DNA of 64,000 bases, from positions 1 to 64,000 of the forward strand of contig JAPLEF010000105.1 in assembly GCA_026391525.1 (NCBI GenBank). Direction: 5' to 3'. Below the pieces are notes generated by a model, which worked only from the letters and a program-made list of their open reading frames with translations, ran no database searches and was not told where the DNA came from. Positions 40,293 through 49,260 of the stretch are shown here, piece by piece. The DNA comes from Sphingobacteriales bacterium. Lineage in GTDB: Bacteria > Bacteroidota > Bacteroidia > Chitinophagales > Chitinophagaceae. The position numbers and the translations under genes were made by a program. Position 1 is the first letter of the stretch; each line of letters starts with the position of its first letter.

Positions 40293-41171
40293 ATGAAAAT
40301 AGCCATTTATAGCCGGGGTATTGAAAATAACCAATTTCAGGATATCAATCCATTGTTACAAGAATTGCTCAATCATGGTGCAGAACCTGTCATCTTTCAG
40401 GATTTCTTCAATCAATTCTACTCAGCCATAGATATCAAGGGGAAATATTCAACTTTTCATGCCGGAGAAGAATTAGATCCGGGAATAGATTGCATGATCA
40501 GCCTCGGAGGTGATGGAACCCTACTCGATACCGTAACCCTGGTTAAAAATACCGGCATTCCTGTTTTAGGCATCAATTATGGCAGGCTAGGCTTTCTCGC
40601 CAACATCGGCAAGGAAGATATGAAATCTGCCATCGATGCCATTGCCAACCGAAAATATGTGCTAGACAAAAGAACATTGCTTCACCTGGATGCCAATATC
40701 CCCTTGTTCGGGCAATCCCCTTATGCACTTAATGAATTTTCATTACATAAGAAAGACAGTTCGCCGATGATCAAGATACATACTTACCTGAATGGTGAAT
40801 TTCTAAACACTTACTGGGCAGATGGTTTGATTGTGGCTACTCCAACAGGTTCTACCGGGTATTCACTCAGTTGTAACGGACCGGTAGTATTTCCAGAAAG
40901 TGCAAGCTTTGTAATTACACCGGTGGCTCCACATAACCTAAATATCAGGCCGATTGTTGTACCAGACCATACCATTGTTTCGTTTGAGGTAGAAGGCCGC
41001 ACCGATGGTTTCCTATGTACACTGGACAGCAGAAGGGAAATCGTAACCAAAGAAATTCAGTTGGCAGTACGGAAAGAAAGTTTCGATTTGAACCTCATCA
41101 GGATGAATGAAAATAATTTTTTACAAACCCTCCGCAGTAAATTGAGCTGGGGCCTTGATAAACGAAACTAG
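40293..41171 (+). CDS. nadK: NAD kinase
   Basis: SLGGDGTLLDTV; TPTGSTGYSLSCNGPVV. Confidence 0.95.
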   Translation: MKIAIYSRGIENNQFQDINPLLQELLNHGAEPVIFQDFFNQFYSAIDIKGKYSTFHAGEELDPGIDCMISLGGDGTLLDTVTLVKNTGIPVLGINYGRLGFLANIGKEDMKSAIDAIANRKYVLDKRTLLHLDANIPLFGQSPYALNEFSLHKKDSSPMIKIHTYLNGEFLNTYWADGLIVATPTGSTGYSLSCNGPVVFPESASFVITPVAPHNLNIRPIVVPDHTIVSFEVEGRTDGFLCTLDSRREIVTKEIQLAVRKESFDLNLIRMNENNFLQTLRSKLSWGLDKRN

Positions 41172-41203
41172 TCCTTCATGGTAAGGAAGCTGAAGCAACA
41201 GCC

Positions 41204-42193
41204 ATGCAGAAAAAGTCGAAACAAATAAAAAGTATCTTTCTCCTTTACTGGTTTTTACTGGCCTATATCATTGCTGCACTTGTTTGGTGGTATATTGCGT
41301 TGAGCAGGCAGAACCGCCAGATGACAACTTATAAATTACAGAGCCTTGATAAAAACGCATCAGATTACATCGTCGGTTACCAACGAATCCAAAGTGAATA
41401 TCAACGCAAGACTACACAATTCATTGGCGAGGGCAGTATCTTTTTCCTGTTGATAGGTGCCGGAGCCATTTTTGTTTATCGTGCGGTGAACAAAGAATTG
41501 AAGATCACCCGGCAGCAACAGCACCTGATGATGGCACTTACCCACGAATTGAAAACACCTATTGCAGTTACCAAACTCAATCTCGAAACCTTACAAAAGA
41601 GAAAGCTGGAAGAACAGCAAACAAAAAAATTGCTCCAAAATACCCTACAAGAAGCTAACCGTATGAATGCCTTATGTAACAACATGCTCCTTTCTTCCCA
41701 AATGGAAGCAGGCGGATACCGGATTACTTTCGAACCGATTGATATGGCAGAGCTGGTACAATCCAGTGTGATGGAATTCGGAAGCAGGTATCCCGAAAAA
41801 AAAATAACCACTTTTGCAGGAAAGGGTTGTATCACCGAAGGCGACCATCTGCTTTTACAAATTGCACTGAATAACCTGGTAGAAAACGCCATCAAATATG
41901 CCCCGAAAGAAAGCATTCTCACTATAACGGTTAAACATACTGAATCGGAAATAGTGCTTGCTGTGGCCGATCTGGGCAATGGTATTGAAGCCGGGGAAAA
42001 GAAAAAAGTATTTCAGAAATTCTACCGGCTCGGTAATGAAGCAACCAAAAGCGCCAAAGGCACAGGATTAGGCCTTTATCTGGTTAATAAGATCGTACTG
42101 GCCCATAAGGGAAAAATAAATATTACAGACAATCAGCCTACCGGTACCATTTTCTCTATATCGTTACCGGCTGATGAAGAAAGTCATTTATGA
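41204..42193 (+). CDS. Sensor histidine kinase
   Basis: H box ALTHELKTPIAVTKLNLETL, HATPase_c NNLVENAIKYAPK, GTGLGLYLV; two TM segments. Confidence 0.94.
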   Translation: MQKKSKQIKSIFLLYWFLLAYIIAALVWWYIALSRQNRQMTTYKLQSLDKNASDYIVGYQRIQSEYQRKTTQFIGEGSIFFLLIGAGAIFVYRAVNKELKITRQQQHLMMALTHELKTPIAVTKLNLETLQKRKLEEQQTKKLLQNTLQEANRMNALCNNMLLSSQMEAGGYRITFEPIDMAELVQSSVMEFGSRYPEKKITTFAGKGCITEGDHLLLQIALNNLVENAIKYAPKESILTITVKHTESEIVLAVADLGNGIEAGEKKKVFQKFYRLGNEATKSAKGTGLGLYLVNKIVLAHKGKINITDNQPTGTIFSISLPADEESHL

Positions 42194-42894
42194 AAAAGAA
42201 ATTTTCCATCCTGCTTGTTGAAGATGAGGAGAACCTGCAGGAAGCACTGAAGATAAACCTCGAACTGGAAGGCTATGAAGTAACCGGTAGTTATGATGGT
42301 GCAGATGCCTTGCAAAAAGTACGTAAAGAGCATTTCGATCTGCTGATTCTAGATATCATGTTGCCCGAACTAGACGGCATTTCTGTTTGTGAAGCCATCC
42401 GCCTGCAGCACAATAGCATGCCCATACTCATCCTCAGTGCAAAAAACAGCAGTGCCGACAGGGTACTGGGTTTAAAGAAGGGTGCAGATGATTACCTCAC
42501 AAAACCTTTCAATCTGGAAGAACTGCTGCTTCGTGTTGAAAAACTCATCCGCAAGAATATATTACTTTCTGAAAAGTCGCCGGCTACAGATTATTTTCAA
42601 TTTGGCCGAAACAGTATCGACTTTAAAGCCCTCATTTGCCAGAATAAGAAGGGCGAACAAATCGCATTGACAAAAAAGGAAGCTATGTTGTTGAAGTTGC
42701 TTATAGAAAATAAAAATGAAGTGGTTACACGCGAAAGGATTTTACAGGCAGTTTGGGGCTATAATGTTTATCCAACAACACGCACCATCGATAACTTCAT
42801 ACTCAACTTCAGAAAATATTTTGAAGAAGACAGCCGTAATCCTGAATACTTCCATTCTGTAAGAGGAGTAGGTTATAAATTTACCATCAGCTAA
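42190..42894 (+). CDS. OmpR-family response regulator
   Basis: Receiver LLVEDEENLQEAL/LDIMLPELDG and winged-helix domain; 4-nt ATGA overlap with the kinase. Confidence 0.95.
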   Translation: MKKKFSILLVEDEENLQEALKINLELEGYEVTGSYDGADALQKVRKEHFDLLILDIMLPELDGISVCEAIRLQHNSMPILILSAKNSSADRVLGLKKGADDYLTKPFNLEELLLRVEKLIRKNILLSEKSPATDYFQFGRNSIDFKALICQNKKGEQIALTKKEAMLLKLLIENKNEVVTRERILQAVWGYNVYPTTRTIDNFILNFRKYFEEDSRNPEYFHSVRGVGYKFTIS

Positions 42895-44728
42895 AATGAT
42901 CCTGAATTTTTACGGCCAACTCTTCAGCGCGATTAAATAGATTTTCTTTTTGGATATCATCACCTATCGGACTGTATAATTGTTGTTCTATTTCATCCAG
43001 TAAATCCCTAATGGCTGATTGCAGCTCTACAGGAATTGAAGAAGCATTCAAACCTATGAGGATATCCGTTCTTGTCAATCCCGAATTAACCATTTTAAAA
43101 TGATGTGCTAGCAATTGCCTGTATTCGGTTTGTATCAATTGGTAAAAACGGTCGCAGTTTGTGTCCTTGAGGCACTTTGAACTTTCGGGAAATGCATTCA
43201 GGGGGTCATATGGCGGCTTAACTATCTCCGGCATTTCAGTAGTTGTAGTTGTAACAGCAAGTTGCTTTTCTTTTGATTTATCTTTACGCCACCAAAAAAA
43301 TAAAATAATTGCCAATAAGAAAGCAAGAGCAGCAACCAACAATCGCCTGTGGTTGAATATCACATTGATGCCATCGGTACTTTTGTTTTCGGCCCTTATT
43401 GTTTTATCCCCTCTACTGCGTTTAGCCGGTGGCGTTATAGTAATTCTTATACTGTCTGTTTCAACGGTTACATATCGTTCCTTCCAAGGATCAAAGAAAC
43501 TGAACTGCAAGGGAGGAAGGATAAAAGTTCCTGTTCGGGTAGCTGAAAAGCGGATTGCCATTTTTTTCATGCCACTCAACGGCGCTTTTTGCTGATCAAT
43601 GCTATCTGTAATGGCAGGTTCATAGTCATCAAACACAGCAGGCCAATTGGTTACGGGAAAAGTAACCAGATGCAAATTGCCTTTGCCCGAAATGGTTACC
43701 TGGAGCATGCCACTTTCATCTAGAGGGAAAGTCATTTCATTGGATGAAATCCTTATAGTAAAATCTCCAACAGCACCATTAAACCCTGCCGGTTTCCCTT
43801 TTTCAGGCAATGGCTTCACCGTAATCAACATTGGCTGACTGATCAATGTAGCCGTATAATTAATGACAGCATCTGCCGGTAAAGTCATCAATACCTGTTC
43901 TGATAAATCATCAGGAGTCAATCCGGATTTTTCGAGATATGCTTCCCTAATCAATTGCTGACGATTTTCTAATTCAGCCGGTTCAATATTTATTGTGCCT
44001 GATTGTAAAGGATACAATTGTGTTTTCCGAATAACATAAACATTGTAATTTTTCCCATTCACTGTTGCAGTTCTTGGTTCATTACCTTCATCTGTTTTCA
44101 TATCAATTACAGAGAACCCATTAAAACCGGGACTTTTAGTAAGGCTGCCATCACTCATCATCCTGGTGAATAATTTATAACTTGCAACAATTGATTCGCC
44201 TTCATAACAGGTGGTACGATTAGTTTCCAGCTTCAGGAACATATTATTATTGATTTTCTCCTTGATAGATTCTCCCTTGCGGAGCACATGCTCTTTGAAA
44301 TTAGAAGCATCAGGATTAGAGGGATTCAGATTTGCCGGAGAACCTGCTTCCCGCACTGTTATTACGATTGGTTCGGTGCGGTAGGTTTTGCCATTTAACT
44401 CAACGGAAGCAGATCCGATGGTAAACTTACCTTTCTTTAGTGGTTTCAAAATAAACCCAATGATGATATATTGTGTTGTGCGGCCATTTACATCCGTTTC
44501 GCCGTTCATTGTGGAAGGCCCACCCATCACAGCAAACTGCCTGAATGATGGCGCTACAAGGTTTTTAACATCCGTTGCATTTTCAATGATCATCTTGTAT
44601 TGCAGAAATTCATCGGCAGCAAGATTGCCGGGAGCAGCCATTGCGGAGAACCTCACTTGCGCATGAGCAGTTAACAGCAAAATATTCCCCAGTAGAACCC
44701 ACAAAAAAATAATAGAAAATGGCTTCAT
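42887..44728 (-). CDS. BatD family protein
   Basis: Signal peptide, repeated oxygen-tolerance-like beta domains, C-terminal TM LLVAALAFLLAIILFFWW. Confidence 0.8.
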   Translation of the reverse strand: MKPFSIIFLWVLLGNILLLTAHAQVRFSAMAAPGNLAADEFLQYKMIIENATDVKNLVAPSFRQFAVMGGPSTMNGETDVNGRTTQYIIIGFILKPLKKGKFTIGSASVELNGKTYRTEPIVITVREAGSPANLNPSNPDASNFKEHVLRKGESIKEKINNNMFLKLETNRTTCYEGESIVASYKLFTRMMSDGSLTKSPGFNGFSVIDMKTDEGNEPRTATVNGKNYNVYVIRKTQLYPLQSGTINIEPAELENRQQLIREAYLEKSGLTPDDLSEQVLMTLPADAVINYTATLISQPMLITVKPLPEKGKPAGFNGAVGDFTIRISSNEMTFPLDESGMLQVTISGKGNLHLVTFPVTNWPAVFDDYEPAITDSIDQQKAPLSGMKKMAIRFSATRTGTFILPPLQFSFFDPWKERYVTVETDSIRITITPPAKRSRGDKTIRAENKSTDGINVIFNHRRLLVAALAFLLAIILFFWWRKDKSKEKQLAVTTTTTEMPEIVKPPYDPLNAFPESSKCLKDTNCDRFYQLIQTEYRQLLAHHFKMVNSGLTRTDILIGLNASSIPVELQSAIRDLLDEIEQQLYSPIGDDIQKENLFNRAEELAVKIQDHFS

Positions 44729-44803
44729 GGTGTAACCTTACAAAAGGCAAAATTAAAGTAGGATGAGCGGCATTGTTTATCAATCATAAAAAAACAGTTG
44801 ATC

Positions 44804-45505
44804 CTAGGGAAGATCCCCCAATTGAGGACGTATAATTATCTCCTCAACTACTGCCTGAGCAGATAATTTTGAAGCGGCTAAAATCATTTTCGCAATATCA
44901 GCTGCTTCCATGATGCGTAATTGGCTGTTATCAAAATCTCCCCAGGAATCGGTAAAAACAGCACCCGGAAAAACAGCAGTAACCTTTATTCCATGGGGCA
45001 TCAGTTCATGCCTGAGATTCTGGCTCAATCCATCAAGTGCAAATTTACTGATGCTGTAACCAGCACCACCCGGATAAGCTTTCAGTGAAGCAACTGAACA
45101 AATATTAAAAATATGTCCTTTAGATGCTTTGATCATGTAAGGTACAAGTGAACGGGTAAGATGGTAGGCACTGTAAAAATTGAGTGCCATCATGCGCTCC
45201 ATAAATCCCTCTTCTTCATTAATGCAACTCCCCGGCAGATAGATTCCGGCATTGTTAACAACGATATCCGGGCTACCAAACCCTAGGCAAAAATTTCCAA
45301 AATTGGTTACCTGGCTTTTTTCCGAAAGATCTGCTGCAAAGGTTTCAACTGAAGTTTGAGGAAATTGTTGTTTAATTTCATCCGCAAAACCTTCCAGCTT
45401 ATCCAGATTTCTTGCACATAAAATCAGTCGGCATCCTTCAACTGCAAAAGCCAGCGCTATCGCCCTGCCGATTCCTTTACTCGCACCTGTAACGATCACA
45501 TTCAT
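44804..45505 (-). CDS. SDR-family oxidoreductase
   Basis: VTGASKGIGRAIA, NNAGIY, YSISKFALDGL. Confidence 0.93.
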   Translation of the reverse strand: MNVIVTGASKGIGRAIALAFAVEGCRLILCARNLDKLEGFADEIKQQFPQTSVETFAADLSEKSQVTNFGNFCLGFGSPDIVVNNAGIYLPGSCINEEEGFMERMMALNFYSAYHLTRSLVPYMIKASKGHIFNICSVASLKAYPGGAGYSISKFALDGLSQNLRHELMPHGIKVTAVFPGAVFTDSWGDFDNSQLRIMEAADIAKMILAASKLSAQAVVEEIIIRPQLGDLP

Positions 45506-45564
45506 ATAATAATGGTTAAAATCATTTAATGGCTAACTTAGCATCTTTGTAAAGATAACTCCCG

Positions 45565-46287
45565 TTGATGCAAAAATTACCAATGCCTGCCAGAACCTAC
45601 AGGCATATTTTCTTTGATCTCGATCATACCCTATGGGATTTTGATAGCAATGCCAAAAGCGCACTGAACGATCTTTTTCTTTCTTTCAACCTGAAAGAAC
45701 GGGTAACCACTGATTTTGAAGATTTTTACAATCATTACCTTCATCATAACAAGATATTGTGGAACCGTTTTCAGAAAGGCTTTATTACCGCTGAAGAGCT
45801 GAAGTGGAAAAGGATGTGGCGCACCTTGCTGGAATACAAAATTGGCGACGAAAAACTGGCCCGATCTCTGAGTGCTTCATTCATGGAAGTGCTCCCTACT
45901 AAAACGGCTGTATTCCCCCATACTATGGAAATACTTACTTACCTGCAGGTTAAATCGTATGTACTGCACCTCATTACTAACGGTTTTGAACAGACGCAAT
46001 GGAAAAAAATCCGCAATAGCGGAATCGACAAATATTTCACTGAAGTAATCACTTCCGAAGCAAGCAACAGCATGAAGCCCGAACCCCAGATTTTTACCTA
46101 CGCTTTACAAAAGTCTGGCGCGAAACTAGATGAATCGATCATGATAGGTGATAATCTTGAAGCCGATATCCAGGGTGCTATGAACGCTGGCATGGATAAC
46201 ATTTTTGTGAATCACACCCAAGCCATAACTGAACTCAACCCTACGTTTACCGTAACACATCTTAATCAACTGGAAAACATATTCTAA
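45565..46287 (+). CDS. YjjG-family HAD nucleotidase
   Basis: FFDLDHTLWDFDSNAKSAL; HAD motifs LITNGFEQTQ and MIGDNLEADIQGA. Confidence 0.9.
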   Translation: MMQKLPMPARTYRHIFFDLDHTLWDFDSNAKSALNDLFLSFNLKERVTTDFEDFYNHYLHHNKILWNRFQKGFITAEELKWKRMWRTLLEYKIGDEKLARSLSASFMEVLPTKTAVFPHTMEILTYLQVKSYVLHLITNGFEQTQWKKIRNSGIDKYFTEVITSEASNSMKPEPQIFTYALQKSGAKLDESIMIGDNLEADIQGAMNAGMDNIFVNHTQAITELNPTFTVTHLNQLENIF

Positions 46288-46506
46288 TACCGATTGGACA
46301 AACAATATAGTCCAATGTCGGCTATCGCCTCATTGTACTATTTGTTTGATACCATCGGCATTTATACCGATTGGACAAACAATATAGTCCAATATCGGCT
46401 ATCGCCTCATTGTACTATTTGTTTGATACCATCGGCATATACTCCCGAAAGCATTCGGGGAATAAGATTTATAAAATATTGGCATATTATATAAATCACA
46501 TTGGTA
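46288..46506. repeat. Structured intergenic repeat, copy A, with a tandem duplication of its 77-bp hairpin module
   Basis: Near-identical to 60804..60943; units 46288-46364 and 46365-46441 differ by a few bases; contains nested inverted repeats. Confidence 0.92.
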
Positions 46507-46540
46507 TAAAAAAACCTCCCAATCGGGAGGCAGATTTTTT
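46507..46540 (-). terminator. Rho-independent terminator, probably for the 54-aa small ORF
   Basis: Minus strand CCTCCC-GATT-GGGAGG followed by TTTTTTT. Confidence 0.78.
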
Positions 46541-46549
46541 GGAAATGAA

Positions 46550-46714
46550 TTACATCTTTACGGACTTGTCTTTATCTTTTGAGCAAGACTTTCCAGATTT
46601 TGTACAACAAGATTTTCCTTTTGATCCCTTTTTCTTCTTACCCTTTCCGGTATCTGCCATCGCTATTCCTGCAAAAAGCAAACCTGCTGTGGTAAATAAC
46701 AATAATTTTTTCAT
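46550..46714 (-). CDS. 54-aa secreted Lys/Cys-rich small protein, not in the ORF track
   Basis: Manual translation MKKLLLFTTAGLLFAGIAMADTGKGKKKKGSKGKSCCTKSGKSCSKDKDKSVKM; signal-peptide-like N-terminus and downstream terminator. Confidence 0.72.
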   Translation of the reverse strand: MKKLLLFTTAGLLFAGIAMADTGKGKKKKGSKGKSCCTKSGKSCSKDKDKSVKM

Positions 46715-46800
46715 GATAATATTTTTATTGATTTATGGTAAAGTTAATTCAAATGGGTAACAGTATTTATTTTCACCTGTTAAAAAAAATCCTAAAAAAT

Positions 46801-47457
46801 TTACCAGTTGGCGATAACAGTTACTCCTCCCTGTACTGTTTCATTAAGCTTTACATTAAGCTGGGTTCCGGGAGGCAACAGTAAATCGACCCTGCTGCCA
46901 AATTTGATGAATCCCAATTCCTCACCCTGTTTAACTTGTTGACCAACCTTTAGATAATTAACGATACGTTTAGCAACTGCTCCGGCAATTTGCTTAACCA
47001 GCACATCCCGGCCATTGTTGCGGATCACCACTGAATGCCGCTCATTTTCAGTTGAAGATTTTGGGTTCCAGGCCACCAGGTATTTTCCTTTATGATATTG
47101 ATTGTATACCACTTCGCCACTGAAAGGATTCCGGTTTACATGCACATTTGCAGGGCTCATGAAAATAGAAACCTGTAATCTTTTATCATGAAAATACTCT
47201 TCGTCATTGGTTTCTTCAATTACCACCACTTTTCCATCGGCCGGAGCTATGATACTGTTTGAAGTTATAGTGAGTTTACGTGACGGAATCCTGAAAAAAG
47301 AGATGATGAACAATAAGAATACCAATGAAATGATGAAGAGCAACGAACAAATCCAAATTTGAGAGCCCCCTAAAACCCAAAACACAATCAGGTTCAAAGC
47401 TCCTAAAACAAGGGTGACCAGGGCAATGGTTTGATATCCTTCACGATGTATGGTCAT
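46801..47457 (-). CDS. psd: Phosphatidylserine decarboxylase family protein
   Basis: IAPADGKVVVIEE, VHVNRNPFSGEV, C-terminal FGSRVDLLLP (GS cleavage site). Confidence 0.93.
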   Translation of the reverse strand: MTIHREGYQTIALVTLVLGALNLIVFWVLGGSQIWICSLLFIISLVFLLFIISFFRIPSRKLTITSNSIIAPADGKVVVIEETNDEEYFHDKRLQVSIFMSPANVHVNRNPFSGEVVYNQYHKGKYLVAWNPKSSTENERHSVVIRNNGRDVLVKQIAGAVAKRIVNYLKVGQQVKQGEELGFIKFGSRVDLLLPPGTQLNVKLNETVQGGVTVIANW

Positions 47458-47509
47458 GCTTGAAAATTGAGTGGTAAAGGTACAAACGCAGTACCATTAA
47501 TGCGTAAGC

Positions 47510-48217
47510 TCAGCAGAATAATTTGACATAGAGCCAAACAAAAGGAGTAGCTATGAGCAAAGAGTCGAAACGATCCAGAAATCCGCCATGTCCAGGCATG
47601 ATTTGTCCGCTATCCTTAACATTAGCCATCCGCTTGAGTTTGCTTTCAAACAGATCACCTAAAGTACCCATAACCGAACAAATCAGGGCGACTAAGAACC
47701 AATGATAAGCTGATAGTACTGATGAAATAGTAAGCAAGGAACCCACAAAACCTATCAATAGTACACTAAGCAATGCACCACCAATAGTGCCTTCCCATGT
47801 TTTTTTCGGGGAGATGGAAGAGAATGGTGTTTTTCCGATTACCGAACCTACGAGATACGCCATCGTATCATTGATCCATATGGAAAAAATTACGGCGCAG
47901 GGCATCAGCGGATTGTATGAAGATGAAATCGCATTGTGGCTAACAAAAACAAATCCCCTTTCGGGATAAAAGCCCAAATCGATCATTAAAAAAACAGGAA
48001 GCAAAATATATGGTACAACAACTAATAACCTGGGCCAAATTTTCCCGGGTGGAATCAATCTTAATAAACGGAAGAACTCAATACTACATCCTACAGCGAT
48101 CAAAATAAAAAGCGTTATGAAAGCATAAGCATGAAAAAGCAATCCCCCCAACATCACTACAACAAAAATAACTGCAGTAAGCGCTCTTGTTTTTAGGGTT
48201 TGAATATGGATAGCCAT
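47510..48217 (-). CDS. cdsA: Phosphatidate cytidylyltransferase
   Basis: SPKKTWEGTIGG and C-terminal signature DSGQIMPGHGGFLDRFDSLL. Confidence 0.93.
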   Translation of the reverse strand: MAIHIQTLKTRALTAVIFVVVMLGGLLFHAYAFITLFILIAVGCSIEFFRLLRLIPPGKIWPRLLVVVPYILLPVFLMIDLGFYPERGFVFVSHNAISSSYNPLMPCAVIFSIWINDTMAYLVGSVIGKTPFSSISPKKTWEGTIGGALLSVLLIGFVGSLLTISSVLSAYHWFLVALICSVMGTLGDLFESKLKRMANVKDSGQIMPGHGGFLDRFDSLLIATPFVWLYVKLFC

Positions 48218-48227
48218 TAGGTTTCAA

Positions 48228-49211
48228 TCAGCTTATTGAAGAAAAAATTTGGGCATCTGCATACAACCTTTGCTCCTTAGTGTAGATTTTCATCCGATTG
48301 CGCACAGAATACCGGTGAAGCAATTTGAACAGGAAAATCAGACTGAACAAGGCAATCAGCGCCAGCCACCATTCCACTTTAGGATCAATGGCAGAGGGAT
48401 CAACAGGTTGATGTTTCCTGCTCATGGCAAAAAGTTGTGCCAGGGCCAGGAGGTTATTGAGGAAATGGGCAATGGTGTTGACCCATAAATTTTTTGTTTC
48501 ATAAAATAAATAGCCGAGTACAAAACCGAGCAGCAACCTGCTGAGGAAAAGATAAACGGAAGCATGAATCAAACTAAAAAGCAAGGCAGTTACGAAGATG
48601 GCAAGAATGGGCATCTTCCACCATCTTACCAAAAGATTTTGAAGCGCCCCTCTGAAAAACATTTCTTCAAATAATGCAGGAAAAAAAGCCATGATAAAGA
48701 TGGCGAGCAAAAATTCAGGCCAGTTTTTGAGGTTGCTTATGATGGTGACCTGTTCATTGTATCGGGCTTCCATATTATGGGCCAGTTGATCGAATGAAGG
48801 AAAATGAGCCGTGATACTTTTCACCAGGTCTTCAAAAGGACCCGCCAGGATATTGCTGGTAAAAATGATCAGGAAACCCAGTAACACCTGATAAAGTGAG
48901 AGATTTTTATTAAACCCCAACCAGAACATTTTCTTTCCATTACAAATCAAACTGAACAGGAATGCAGGAATGAACATCATACAACAGGTACCCAGCACCT
49001 GCATCCATCTGGTAAGGTTCACATTTGCAGGATTTTTCATCGCATTGATGATAGCTTCATTCATTTTACTGAATGGGGTGCCCTGAGGTACCATCATGCT
49101 TCCGATGGCCAATTGCACCAATCCGGTGAGTACCATTCCTAATCCTGTAAATACAAGCAGGATGCCGAACTGGCTCGCACCATTGAAACCTTTGATACTT
49201 TTATATTGCAT
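48228..49211 (-). CDS. CPBP-family intramembrane protease
   Basis: FEEMFFRGALQNLL and HFLNNLLAL motifs; start set at MQYKSIKGF because the longer ORF is antisense to dusB. Confidence 0.85.
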   Translation of the reverse strand: MQYKSIKGFNGASQFGILLVFTGLGMVLTGLVQLAIGSMMVPQGTPFSKMNEAIINAMKNPANVNLTRWMQVLGTCCMMFIPAFLFSLICNGKKMFWLGFNKNLSLYQVLLGFLIIFTSNILAGPFEDLVKSITAHFPSFDQLAHNMEARYNEQVTIISNLKNWPEFLLAIFIMAFFPALFEEMFFRGALQNLLVRWWKMPILAIFVTALLFSLIHASVYLFLSRLLLGFVLGYLFYETKNLWVNTIAHFLNNLLALAQLFAMSRKHQPVDPSAIDPKVEWWLALIALFSLIFLFKLLHRYSVRNRMKIYTKEQRLYADAQIFSSIS

Positions 49212-49260
49212 ACCGGCAAGATATGTTGTAAATTTGCCCCCGCAATATACAAAGAATGCC

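Noticed and set aside
41476-41979. 167-aa minus-strand ORF
   Set aside because: Antisense to the histidine kinase catalytic domain.
46294-46494. 66-aa ORF MDKQYSPMSAIASLYYLFDTIG...
   Set aside because: Lies entirely in the tandem hairpin repeat; the repeated peptide reflects DNA repetition.
46371-46760. 129-aa plus-strand ORF
   Set aside because: Starts in the repeat and then runs antisense to the 54-aa small protein and through its terminator.
49096-49260. N-terminal extension of the dusB ORF (400-aa version)
   Set aside because: Antisense to the CPBP gene; DusB proteins typically begin just before the LLLAPMEDVSDPPF motif.
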